Shown: positions 1 through 12,055 of the stretch, one piece after another
Numbering within the stretch: position 1 is the stretch's first letter
Layout of the letters: every line of letters begins with the position of its first letter
NCBI GenBank assembly: GCA_004794785.1
Contig: SJOL01009893.1
Coordinates: 472,393 to 536,392 of the forward strand
Direction of reading: 5' to 3'
Source: Opisthorchis felineus
Taxonomy: Eukaryota > Platyhelminthes > Trematoda > Opisthorchiida > Opisthorchiidae
Length of the DNA stretch: 64,000 bases
Translations under genes and position numbers: made by a program
The notes under the pieces: model-generated
Told to the model about the DNA's origin: nothing
Database searches by the model: none
The model's input: only the letters and a program-made list of their open reading frames with translations

Positions 1-839
1 CCATTATGACTAGCCTATTCTCTATTTACAGCCAGGGTAGAAAGCTTGTCAACCTATATGTTAAAGGCATGAACATACATTGCCGCGATTGACTCCAGAA
101 TCGATACATTTCTTAATTTCGTCATTTATTCAGCTTTCCACGTTCGGATAGCTATCGTTCAATCGCATCTTTTCCCATCACATGTATGAAAGTCGTTTTT
201 AGATGATTAGGATTTAAATTCGCTAAGATTTCGGTTAATATCCCTTTCTTAAAGGAAAATATTTTCACCGATCGTTATTACGGATTACGTTTTGAAGCAA
301 TACAACAATGTAAACCAAAATCACCTTCGTACTTTTTAAGGTAAACCACAGAAATGCTACTCTGTCATTAGTTGTCTGGGTTCCGAAAAGTCCATCAGCT
401 TAACCATCTGAAAAACAGTAACTAATAAAAGACCATGGTTAACGGTTATCATGGCGTCTTTTGCACCAAGCTTCAAAAAAACGTGTTTTTAGGTTTTTGA
501 TCTGACTGTCTGAAATAAGAGACTGCATACCATAAAAAACAATGCTCAAACGATGATACGTTTATGAGCAGATCGGATAATTCAAGTCCAACTTCGTCAC
601 CATTGATATTTGTTTCAAATCAAGACAAACGGAACTGTCCTACTAGCATGCGTGGACATCCTCTGGGTAGTCCCATTTGAAGCGAATCTTGGTTGCTTAA
701 AAAAATTCAAGTATACGAATTTATCCAGTAGTTTCAAAACACACGAGTTCTCCGTGTCTACCGGTTGGTCAACTCACTTATCGTAATTGGTAGAACTACG
801 TCACGCTGGAAGATTTGATTAGAGGCTCTCTGTCTCCAT
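1..839. other. intergenic, nothing recognised
   Basis: AT-rich sequence without an open frame longer than about 60 codons and without a repeat I recognise. It ends where similarity to a LINE reverse transcriptase begins. Confidence 0.5.
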
Positions 840-1745
840 TCATATTTATTTCCCTGATCAACGAGATGATGACCTGATTGCTGAAAGGTCTTCAAAACCC
901 TGGTGTTTAGATGGCTTCTGACGAAAACCTTGTCAATCTGGAGGATGCAGACGACACTGAACTCACCTGTAGGCAGAAGAAGAAGCAGGTTTCCACGGAC
1001 GAACAGACCAAAGAAATCCCGTGCTTTGGCGAAAACGGATGTTCAATCACTGAACACGCCGTTGACAATCCAGGGAGAAGAGTTTTCAAGGGAGCGTCTT
1101 ACATACGTTGGAAGTTGTATTCGTTCCGATTGTAGTGTGACTGATGGGATCAATGCATCAATCTGTAAAGCTCGGGATGCGTTTGAGACACCTATGGCGT
1201 CAAAGTGGTGTATCTCTGAGCCTCAAGGGACGTATGCATCAGGCCACAGTGCGGGCTGTTCTGTTGTATGGCTGTGGGACTTTGTCTGTTCGAGCAGCGG
1301 AACTGAGACTTCTTTAGATGATCGAAAACGGCTCTCTCAGAACCGTAGCTCGTGTGGGTTTGTGTTGGTGGATCCGTAACGAGGCGATTAGAAATCGAGC
1401 TTTCGGTTGTGCAACGGGAACTTCCATTGAAGAGTGCGTCTAGCAACACAGCTGCGATTATGTCATGTATTGGGTATGCCGAACCATCGTTTTCCAAAGA
1501 GAGTACCGTTTTCTATGCTCAGTTCAGAGTGGCAGAAGCTGAGATGTTGCCAACGCTTGACCTGGCCGTGGGATATGAAAGAGATTGCGAAACGTTTGGG
1601 TGCTGTCGTTGATACTCACCCCCCCCAGGATTGTGACTGCGTAATCCCCATTGCGCCTGGATGGAGACGCTGCAATATATAGTTGCTAATCGACGTTGGT
1701 GGCGTTGTTGTTGTCAGTTTCTATCCAGATTGCCTGAAGGTGTAG
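840..1745 (+). mobile_element. decayed RTE-like non-LTR retrotransposon, 3' half of the reverse transcriptase
   Basis: Remnant of the C-terminal half of a LINE reverse transcriptase. It reads in order through shifting frames: from 911 a segment with LVNLEDADDTEL, where the catalytic YADD box has become DADD; then LNTPLTIQGE and LTYVGSCIRSDCSVTDGIN (about 1050-1165); then in another frame TVRAVLLYGCGT (about 1240-1275), IRNEAIRNRAFGCATGTSIEE (about 1372-1435), GMPNHRFPKRVPFSM (about 1472-1516) and WDMKEIAKRLGAV (about 1569-1607). This is the order of blocks in RTE-type LINEs of flukes and other animals (recalled family pattern). Frameshifts, in-frame stops (for example the TAG at 1315-1317) and a deletion after the DADD box show it is inactive. 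Clade assignment is from memory and could be a neighbouring LINE clade. Confidence 0.8.
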
Positions 1746-4638
1746 GAACCTTGGAATGATTGCGCTGGGCTAGCACTAAGTCCACTGCTTATCCACTTTT
1801 ACTCTTTTTTTCCAAAATAAGGCTTTCAAATAAACCATGGTTGTACGGCAACGAAGTACTAGTGTTAAACACCGATGTTCTGATCTCAGTGATGATGATG
1901 GATTTGCATTTCGGGGTCCGGCAGAGAACTGATGTCAAAAAAATGTATCAGAACAAAACGTACGAAAAAACAATTGCTCCCTGAAAGGCAGATTAGCTAA
2001 TCTCTTAGAGATAACCCTGAAGGAAACTTCTTGGAAGAGGACCACTTTTGAAAGCACGGATGTTTCTCAAGCCATTCACTAACTTACAACCAAAGCAAAG
2101 AATTGCCGCCGATTTACGAATAGCTAGTTTACTTAACAGGATGGTGCAACGCAGTATAACTTGCCCTCCAGGTCGACATAGATCTATTAGTGATTCCGCA
2201 CTCAAAGGAGTACAGCGGCTACCAAGTCCGGAAACTATCTTGATTTGGCATCATTTGACTGGGTGGATTTTCAAGCAAATGATATAAACCCACTGCAGTC
2301 CAGCTTCATTATAGAGTCCACAAATCAGAAAAGGAAAACGCGGCCAATTTTAGGGTCCCAAAAATTTCCAACTCTGTCGTTTTGCAAAAATATGCAATCG
2401 TACTTTTGAAAATTACTGTTCGAGTTTGGTCAGATGGATGGACAAGGCACTAATTTCTAATTAACCGGATACAAGCAGCTTACAAGCAGCACATACGTTG
2501 CGATGTGTTGCGCTAGGATGTCTGAAACATTTGCTTCAGACAAGCTGGAGAATCCCTTGACAATGTATCATGAAATCCAGGTGAATTGTCTTTATACAGA
2601 CTGAAATTTCCCTCCTACTTGCAGACAGGTGTTGTGATTCAGTTGTTTTAAAACATTCATTTGCCCGCAATCAACACTGCTGGATACGCACACACGGACA
2701 GCCAAGTGAAGAGTGTTCCCCCCAGAAAAGAAGCAGAACCGTGAAGCCGGTGTAAACCAAACAGACAGTCTGATTTAGCAGATATCTCAAGGCTATCGAA
2801 AACTGTCCTGAATAGATGCCAAACTCAGACGTGGGTGATATGCAGTATTTCCCATGTGTTCTAACTAAGCCGAGGATCCATAAGCGGCAAAGTACCTACA
2901 GAACCACGACTGACAAATTCTTCGTGTGGGCACAATATATGTGTAACGAACCGAAAAATTATCGGTTAAAATAAAAACAGATTAATTTTTAGATATCGGC
3001 TGAATTTGGCGCGTGTGCAGGGCATTTCTCGTTCGTGCTTTCGAGAAGGTGGTTTTTTTAAAGGTATTATTTTACATGAACAAGAAGCGCATTAAATTAG
3101 TCAAAAAGCATTTTGTAGGCAGAAACATTAACTATAATGTGCTTAGCAATAACGACTAAGATTTAGGGCATTAGCTCATGTGTGACTCAACTCGCGGATT
3201 TTGGTACGTAACGAGGGCAGAAGAAAAGAGGCCAAACCGTCCCCGATACACGGAAACCTTGTTTTCCTGGTCCTACACTATGGAGGCGCGTAGCTGATAA
3301 ATCTGTGTTCCTTGGAGGTAGACGTCAGATAAGTCATCTGTGTAGGCGATATTTATTAAGGTTGCCTATTTACGGACGCAAAAGGCATCCCGATATAAAC
3401 CCGTTATGTCTGTTTCTTATCCAAAATTCTTCACTTCTAAGGTAAGGTCTGTCCAGGTTGAAATAATTGTGAACCAGAGTAAAATCAATAACCCTGGATT
3501 TGCACCGATCAGTTTTTTGTGCAGGTGTGGAATACTTGAGAAGAAAGCACAATGTTAGAGACAGCTTTACTAATGCGATCAACACAAGCCTAATGAATAT
3601 CTTTAACGAATTTGCGCACACTTTCTCAAAAGACAATGAAAAATGAATAATTTGAAAGAAATAATTTGTTGGACAGCTGTTATGAGACATTTTTGCGCTT
3701 TGTTTTTGCAAAAAAATGTGTTTTTACATGCATAATGATGACTTGCATACATATTAAAAGATAATGACTCTATAACGTTGGGTTTAGGCCGCTCAGATGG
3801 ATCGTTTTAAACCAAAGTCTGTACCAAATTACCCGATTCTAACCGTTCGTCTATGTCACATACTCGGGATCAACAGCATCTCAAAAAGTCAAATAAGCCT
3901 CGTTTTGGAAGGCTACCAGTCAAGAAACGAATTAGCGCCACGTGACAGCTTTTAAGACTCATTTGGTGTATCTTTATCCCAACTTGGTAGGCAGGCAATA
4001 ATTCAATATGTTTTCTCACGGTTCAAGGCTTTGAGTAAGATGGTGAGTCCTGAAGCGTGTGTCAAGTGTACACAAACGTTGTCTCTTGCCCACAACTGAC
4101 CTCTGTGTTCTCCAGTTAGCGAAAAAACGGTGAGCCATATTTTAGCTTCATAAATATACTTTGTTATAAACGTATAAACATAAATATAAATATATATGTA
4201 TGTAAATTTATTTTAACACACAAATATATTTTTGTTTATTTTTAAAGCAGTTCAAGGTCACCTGATTAGGCACAGAAACATTTTCACCAATGCTGTTGCT
4301 AGAAATCTGAGGTGTAGTTGAAATCCTGCTGAGCGCTTTGTTTCAAACTGACCGGTTGAATTTAGTTGTGAAGAAATACTTTGAAAGCTTTTTGAGAAAG
4401 GCAGATATATGGGATTCTGACCACTAGTTTTGGAGCTATCATTAACCTGAACAGGTGAGAGGCTCTACAGGACCAACAACGCGTGGGAGAAAATGCGGCA
4501 TTGCGTGACACACAAATTGAGGGACAAAAAGCCAAATGAACTTCTTTGGTGTTTACAAGCAACTTAAATAGATCCCAGTCAAAAGTGGAGTGGCCTTTGC
4601 GCCTAAGTGCAGTTGCAGATTGTTATGAACGGGGGACG
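1746..4638. other. intergenic, nothing recognised
   Basis: No gene or recognisable element. The minus-strand open frame at 3370-3711 (113 codons) has no motif I know. A very AT-rich patch lies at about 4140-4250. Confidence 0.4.
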
Positions 4639-4661
4639 CATCATCATCACCATCATCGTCA
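4639..4661. repeat. short CAT/CAC trinucleotide repeat
   Basis: About seven imperfect units of CAT or CAC in a row. Confidence 0.7.
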
Positions 4662-4846
4662 CCGACAGCATGATATCAGCGTTCAACACTGGTGCTTTGT
4701 TGCCTTACAACCATAACTTAAATGAAAGCCTTACTGTGAGAAGAAGAATAAATGTAAATTGACAAGGGACTTATTGTTAGCCAAAAACAGACATTCTTGG
4801 TTGCCTACATCCTTAGAACTTCATTCACTTCCGTCATTCAGTCATT

Positions 4847-5007
4847 TCACTCACTCACTCACTCACTCACTCACTCACTCACTCACTCACTCACTCACTC
4901 ACTCACTCACTCACTCACTCACTCACTCACTCACTCATTCACTCACTCACTCACTCACTCACTCATTCACTCACTCACCCACTCACTCACTCGCTCACTC
5001 ACTCACT
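4847..5007. repeat. TCAC tetranucleotide microsatellite, about 40 units
   Basis: Nearly unbroken (TCAC)n with a few C-to-T or C-to-G interruptions after 4935. The repeat opens long frames that read as Leu-Thr-His-Ser repeats on the + strand; these come from the microsatellite and are not genes. Confidence 0.97.
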
Positions 5008-6238
5008 TCATTCTTACTGACAACCGAAACCTCATTGATATCGATTAACGACAGCATGTTGCAGTTTCTACAGCCATGCTTATAGGGAGATCACACGGAG
5101 CCCATCCTGGAAGGCGAGCCGTAAAAAGAGCATTCAGACTTTTTGTGGTCGCTTTCATACCGCTCTCTCACCTCAAAGATTAAACATCTCTATGCTTGTG
5201 TCATTCTGGATTGGGCATGAAAATCAACACGATCTTCGGGAAGGGAAGAATACATCACCTTAAAGACACACTGATTGATATCATGTGCGGAATCCTGGCG
5301 AGGACTCGAAAATGCTTAAGCTTAAAAACTCGAGAAGTCCAGAAAACCTTCAGCTATTGTTATTTCAGATTGGGTCTTCGGGAAAATTTTACGCACAGTT
5401 TTTTTAAGGACACTTTGTCACACGTATAGCACGGTATATTCGTGACGGCATAGCTAACAATAATGCACTTTCAGGACGAGGATGAATTTGACATGCGTTC
5501 CTTTTCCTTCTTTACGTTAATAATCGTGTTCCTAGTCAGATCTTTCAACCCCCCCTTAGACATTTTATGTGGGCGACACAGCTCGATAATCTCTTGGTGC
5601 CTTTTTTAATCATGTCTTTTATAAATAAAGTCTTTCATCAGTGGGGAGAAATTTCTGTTTTCGTCCTTCGTGTTATACCCCGACGAGTCGGACTGCTCGT
5701 CAATGTACTGGATAAGTGAAAAAACGCGCAGTCATTCACCAATCAATATCGTGACTGTAGGTTACACAGAATGCCTGATTGAATGAAGTTTTATTGAAAC
5801 TTCTCACTTAGCCTACAAATGAACTTTTCTGGCTTCAAATGTGACTACTCAATTAGGACGTTTTCGATTCTGAAGGAAACAAGGATGTTTGGAAATCTGC
5901 TTGACCTGTGTTTATTTAAATTGCAGTTAGTAGGGTGAAACCGATAAGACTAGGCGCTGATTCCACTTGTGTATATTTTTTGAGGACGTCAGTGAAGGCT
6001 CATCCCTTCACTATCTTTTGCCAAGGTGGTTTGTAAACTGCTGGAAATTTTTCCGCATTAATATCGTTAATCTATTCATTGACTCATGATCAGGTGTTCC
6101 ACAAGTCACCATATCCATCCGTTTCAGATTCTAACTCACTTAACAAGAATTTTCCACGATCTCTTGAACCCGCGACTGAGAGTCAGTCATCAATAAACTG
6201 AGAATACTAGCGATGTTGGTCAGCTGGGCATTATAAAA
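5008..6238. other. upstream flank of the channel gene
   Basis: No exon or repeat recognised. An in-frame TAA at 6194-6196 closes the frame upstream of the ATG at 6239, so no longer N-terminus is possible without another spliced exon. The promoter and any 5' non-coding exons cannot be located by eye. Confidence 0.4.
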
Positions 6239-7162
6239 ATGTCATTCCGGGTCGCAATGAACGACTTCTCACACAAACGCAGTAGGAGTGTTCCACGATT
6301 TGGTGATACCACAGGAGAAATGGAAGAATGCAGTAAGCTCAAAACTTTTCACCCTGAACCTGCGGAAAACAATATTGTCTCAGTATACAATAACTATGGA
6401 AATAATGGCATACCATCCTCATTCGCGCACTCCTGCAGCCACCCAAATGCTGTTACGCAATACTGTGCTGAAGACACACAACCTTTGATCTTCCAAATTC
6501 GAGGACAGTTCAAACAGTTTTGTGAAACAACATCATTGCGTGGTGTTCCACGAATTGTGAGCACCAAGGATACAAAACGACGTTTGTTGTGGCTTATCTT
6601 TGTGCTCGCGTTTTTTGTCGGTTGTATCACCTGTCTGATATTCCTCATCAATCAATATCTAGCCTATGATGTCATTCATCAACCAAAAAAATTGTATGAC
6701 CTACCCAAATCATTCCCTTCTGTAACCATATGCAATTTGAGGCCATTTTCCACCAGAGATATTCGCAAACTAAAGGCCGCCGGCGTTGTTCCCGTGGATA
6801 TGTATTTTGATAACATTCAGCGTATGATCCCCCACGTCCGACCGGAAAACAGGCGATATATGACAATGCTGTGGACAATGTCTGCTTATCTGTACAATCT
6901 ACCAGAAACTCTGGACGAATATGCCCTGGGACATTCAAAACATGACATTGTAAAGCGGTGTTATATTGTGTACAAACGAGGCACGATGAATCGCGGTACA
7001 GATTGCGAATCATCCGGCTACTGGACTAAAACAAGGGACCCGGTTTTTCACAATTGTTATACTTATACGGTATTTCAAAACTTGACGGATCAAGTGCTGA
7101 ACATGGAGATGGTGGTCTATCTGGACAACTTGGTAGAACAAACAGACTGCTTCGATTGCCAA
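6239..7162 (+). CDS. DEG/ENaC-family sodium channel, coding exon 1 (residues 1-308)
   Basis: First coding exon of a trimeric, plasma-membrane, Na+-selective channel of the DEG/ENaC/ASIC/FaNaC family. Residues 1-115 are cytoplasmic and contain the gating segment FCETTSLRGVPRI (94-106), the counterpart of the family's His-Gly motif but with Arg101 for His. TM1 spans about 116-137. The post-TM1 palm signature FPSVTICN is at 159-166. NCYTY (272-276) and a possible N-glycosylation site NLT (281-283) lie in the extracellular domain. The ATG at 6239 is chosen because an in-frame stop lies at 6194 and it has A at -3; Met7 is an alternative. The exon ends at CAA|GTAAGT, phase 0, after two cysteines (DCFDCQ). 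Whether it is gated by peptide, acid or force cannot be told from sequence. Confidence 0.92.
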
Positions 7163-7349
7163 GTAAGTATCAGATACTAATCATTCGCTTGATTTCTGTG
7201 GTGATCTTCTCACGTTTTACACGAGCCCTATTGTTTGCGAAAACTAATGAGTCGTCAATCCATAGTTAGGATGGGTGAATCGAAAGTTGTTATGTTTTTC
7301 GACATAGATGAACCCTAAATTTGGAGCACTGCGAGGGATGGAGTTGAAA

Positions 7350-7637
7350 TCACGATATACCCATCCAAGCTTTTGATGAAAGTAAAATTGTATCAGCTGC
7401 AATTATACAATTTCCGGGTTGTGTAGGAAGTAAAAAGTGGAACAATCGAAAAACTGAGATGCATGGTGTAAAACCGCCATAAGTTTGACAAGCTTCCTCA
7501 ATGACGGTATCAGCGCACCAAGAGTCCATGGACCCTTCGTTGTTGATTAAGAATGCATACCATTTGGTCGGACATTCATTTACACTCACCTCTGAGTCAT
7601 CAGGGAGTTTCGCACACAACAACCGTCTGTCAAACAT
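7350..7637 (-). other. possible antisense exon with a C-type-lectin-like pattern
   Basis: An open minus-strand frame preceded by a good acceptor (TTTCAATTTGCAG just above 7638). It reads ...SVNECPTKWYAF..., then SMDSWCADTVIEEACQTYGG. The spacing Cys-Pro-x-x-Trp, then Trp-x-x-Ala, then Ala-Cys-x-x-x-Gly-Gly resembles the start of a C-type lectin-like domain (known family pattern). No clear donor follows and the rest of such a domain was not found nearby. It may be a gene fragment, a nested gene's exon or chance. Confidence 0.25.
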
Positions 7638-7699
7638 TCTGCAAATTGAAATGGGTTACCTGAAAACACCTTTAAAACTATATTATACCCAGTTTTTTT

Positions 7700-10600
7700 A
7701 ACCAATTGGAATACTTTTATCGGCGTAGTTTGGAGCGATGCCCACTCTTATTGTACTACGCAAGCATTCATGCACACCAGTTTTTTGGTATTTATCAGTA
7801 ATACAATATTTGACCCAGAGAATGACTTGGGAGTCTAAATTGCAACACTATTTGCTGGAGAGTGGAAATGACTGATGTGGTTGAACAAAACTGCGATTTG
7901 TTTCTTATCCTGCTGGTAGCGTCTGCAAATGACTGAAAAGAAACAAAGCATGCCCACTTGTGTTTATAACAACATATTAGGCTTACATGTTACAATACTT
8001 GTTATTTTGTGACAAGGTTGATTGCAACCGCCAAAAGTTCTTTTTAAGTGCACCCAGTCAACAAAAATCGATCGTCATTTCCCATCAGCAGAAGGACGCA
8101 CAAATATGACGTCTTGGAGACAGAATTAGTGGCCAATCATTCATACGGTTGTAATGGCCATTACTTGTCCATGGAAGGCACACAACCTAGGATTCGCTTG
8201 GTTTCTCGTTTCCTTTGGGACATCTCTAGGCCGGCGGATCATCCCTCTGGGAATAACCAGTGCTGTTGTCCGCGTGAACTCCAGGTTTTGTTTTACAGGA
8301 CTCCCGTTTAGGTTAAACAGCACTTTGAAAAAGCGGATTCTATTGATTACATCTTACAATGACCTTGATGCGGGAGCAAGGATTCTAAGGTTGGCAGCAG
8401 AAACCACGTGACATTTATATGCCTGGGAGAATAAGAATGGAAAACGTAGAAGATGGGCTACCGAAATGCCAGTGGGTTAGGTCAAACGTCCTACTGCTGA
8501 ATAAAAACGATTTCCCGCTTTGTTCAATACTTAACAAAGCGGAACTCACGTTGCTGAGGAAAAACATTTCCGTGAATAATCGCTCGGTGTAGAACGTCAT
8601 GCGTAGCTCAGAATTCCGAAACAAAACATCAAATTCATGTCAGTTTTTGTTTACTAAAAACATTTGCACACTAACTAGGTTTCCACGGTGACACATCTGT
8701 ATCTCTTGTTGTGGGCTGTCGAAAGATTTTCGGGAATCTTATCACTAGTGCCCTTCATGAAATCAGTGTCAGTTTTATTTGAACGATCTCGAGGAATTTT
8801 GTGGGTTACCATAGAAAACATGCAATGATTTTTAAGTATGTACAGGAAGGATTATCATTTACATGAGGGTTGCCACCCCTGCCTGACCACAGTGAGAAGA
8901 AACATCAGTAGTATGACCCAATTTTTCGTTGTGCGTTCTCCGGCCGACTAAGCTTCGTTTTTGACCAGACCGTCTTGATCATTGCGCAAAGCGAGTGCTG
9001 AGCGATGATTCACGTGTTGTAATCAACATACAAATGTAGGTTGCTATAAACGTTGAACACGACAAAACGTAGACATCGCCAGCAACAAAATGTATCGCCT
9101 ACTTTCAATGTTTTGCATATCTAGAATGGGACTTGTCTACTTCTGGAAGGCACACACATCGGTAATTGTTCGGACTAGTCAGCAGCTGACCTGACCAATG
9201 AGTGTACTTAAAATCGAGTCTGACAACCGTCTGGAATGGTCGGCAGACGCACGATGAATATTCCACTGTTAACGGGAGTAGTCTAAAGGAAGAGTTGGTG
9301 AAAATTCAGTGAGTTAACTGGCGACAGAATAGTTGTGAAGTGGGAAAAATCTATCGCCCTTGGTCATGTTTGGCAGGTAAAATTTCGTCGAGGTCATTTG
9401 ACATGCGTTTCATAAAAACATGCATAAACTTCTTCAGAAAATTGACGCACTTTGCTTTAATCCCCGTAGAATAAACGATGTAATTAAATCACTGCGTTTT
9501 TTACCCGTCAATCCGTGAGCGCCTCATGGCTCAGGGTCGACTAAATCAGGGATGAAACAAGGCTTCTAGGATGCCATGTTCCATGTGTTATGTTTTAAAG
9601 CCTAGAGTTTACTGTTAAGCCGCTGATTCTGTATACGGTAACAATGCGTGGATTGTCCGGAGGGCTCACTCGTAGGGAGGTTTCTTTAAAGGATAGAGCT
9701 TACTGGGGAGAACTTCAATCCATAATTCACAACGCTCACAATAGGATTACATGAGATCATCATGTGTGAAGCCAACAATTATTTCACGCCAGCTTGCCTT
9801 TAGTTTCCCGCTTACTCAAACCATAATATCTCAACACAAAAGTAGGCTCCATAGTTGTAATAAGTGACTTTTTCTATCAGTAGTAATTATTTAGTTGCGT
9901 GTATTGGTAAAAAATCGCTGCGTTTATCCACTTGCCTTACATTTTCCCAAATAAGGACGATTTTTGTAAGTTCTCTTCTTAATACGACTGTCTTATATCC
10001 AGCATATGGGATTCTTATTGACGGTGCATTTTTGGATCTCATTAGCTTCAAATATGTGTTCATTCTTTGTTTATTAATGATATGATATGTATAACTCTGA
10101 TTTTAAATCAACTGGGGCAGTCATCTCACATCGTTCTAAAATTTTGGATGAAAACTAGGACTGTATCTTGTTATCTGGCCTCCTTCAGAGAATCCGTCTA
10201 GAACAATTGACTCAAATGCTCTGGCCGTTCTTTTTGATGACTCGGCCAAAGAAACACATTTCGAACAATCTTAAGAAATGCTTTTTTTCTAATCTGGAGC
10301 CCATCCTTAGGTCTATCCGTACAAATTACTTCTGTCAACAATTCCAGAATGATTAAAATATGAGCGGTGCTATATCCTGTCTGAGTTCCAGTCAGTCACG
10401 CTGTCGTGTAGCCGCCCTTCTCCGGAAGGTTAAGAGTTCAAAATATGGAAGAATCACCGGGGTTTCGTGAGGTACGTCAGCTGATGTTTCGCAATAAGCA
10501 TAAAAGAAATGTGCATTGCTTTTCAGCTTTTCTGCACAAGTCAACTTCATATACAGGACGACAAACCCTGTGGAAATCTATGATGTCATACATTAGCGTT

Positions 10601-11796
10601 CAAATCCAACCGGCCTGTGGAAATAAAAACAAATTCATATTGATTCCAACTTAGACAAAAACTGGCTATTTAGTGTTGGGCAAGCCGACGAAATCAGTCG
10701 ACTGTAGCGAATGACGTGGATCTAGTATGCAATGGTAGCAACATGGAAAATCTCCGGGATTCACTTGTTGGTAAAATTGACATTTGGTACCGCTGAGTGG
10801 CCCTGGTAAGGTCGATACTCGGCTCCTGTATTGTTCTAATAATTATCCATATTTATTCATGGGTAGTCCGCTATTTAAAGTTGTACGCTGCGGTTGTATG
10901 TACACAAATATGTAGGCTTGAGATATACTCCACTGTTGGGATATCCAGAACTACCGAGTTCACCAATTCTCTGGTAGCTACGGGCTTTTAGGACCCAGTC
11001 ATGGTAATTTTGTAAACATTTTATGTCTGTATAGAGAAGGTACGTTATCACACTTCAGACAACGCCAGTCCAGATGGCTGAAATTCCAGCTTTGTAGTGA
11101 CTAAGTCCATGCATAATGAGTTTTGTAAGCGTTTCCTCGAAGGGATACAAAACTGATCAAAAAGTTGGCTGTAATTCTAAATTTTTTCTTCTTGCCCGTT
11201 TTTCTCAGGACTAGCAGAAACTTTATCGCAAGAAAAGCGTCAAATGACTTTTGAAGATTTTTACCAGTTAATCCGCAGTTCGCATAAATTGAGGAAAGTT
11301 TTTACTGAATCGTGTGTTTTCCAAATCAAGCAACGTAACGACAAGTGCAAATATCTATCCAAAATTTTACAGATTTGGATAATATTTCAAAGGTTTTTGG
11401 CATCTCCAGACTGATTGCAGACTCTCTGTTCTACGATTTCTTAGACTTTTTGAAAAATATCCTCAAAGAAGCAAAAACCAATCGAACCCATATACCCTAT
11501 GCGCACTGGCGGAGTGGTTGCCCTTCTGGCATTATAGGGTTAAGGGTGTGACAGATGAAACCTAACACCTAGCAGTCAACTTCGGCTCCATACAGCTGAT
11601 GAGTGACAATGAAAACAAAACACCTGGTTGATAGCTAATATTGAATGGATCACGACTGCCATGCGTTTATGTCTTGTGAATTCCAGGCTGAGGGTCTGGC
11701 ACTCTTCTGGTTTACTACAAAAATTCAGCAACAGCTCGTGGAGTATTGACGGGAGTGTAAAACTTGATCATTTTCAACCGAAATTTCATCCTGTGA
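7700..11796. other. intron 1 sequence, nothing recognised
   Basis: Only short open frames without motifs. No repeat family I can name. Confidence 0.4.
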
Positions 11797-12055
11797 GTGA
11801 AGGCAGTCTATTCTGAAAGCCAGAGAAACATTCTAAAACTGTTTATCCTTATATAGAATAATCGGCAATGTGAATCATAAGGATTCTTCGAACATGCAAC
11901 TGCGCGGCCGGTTGTTTGAACAATTAACCTTTCGGTCACGAGCAGCTGATCAACGGTTTGAGCAAATAGCAATCAGTCAGGTATAGCTCCGCTCATCTTT
12001 CAATCATGGAATTCACATCACGTGGTCACATGCTAACTGGCTACTCAAGTGACGA
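11797..12055 (-). mobile_element. tRNA-derived SINE, family 2, diverged copy
   Basis: Minus-strand copy of the SINE best preserved at 40225-40475. Read on + it shows the 3' end (GTGAAGGCAGTCTATTCTGAA), the reversed tRNA-like head (TCGGTCACGAGCAGCTGATC) and the leader (TTTCAATCATGGAATTC, then CACATCACGTGG). Confidence 0.6.

Noticed and set aside
4759..5085. Open frames of Leu-Thr-His-Ser repeats
   Set aside because: They are translations of the TCAC microsatellite; a length divisible by four keeps all frames open.
6231..6238. TTATAAAA next to the ATG as a TATA box
   Set aside because: It lies directly in front of the start codon, too close to place a transcription start upstream of it.
11596..11625. 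CTGATGAG followed by GAAA as a hammerhead
   Set aside because: Only about eight bases separate the boxes, too few for stem II, and no cleavage triplet or stem III follows.
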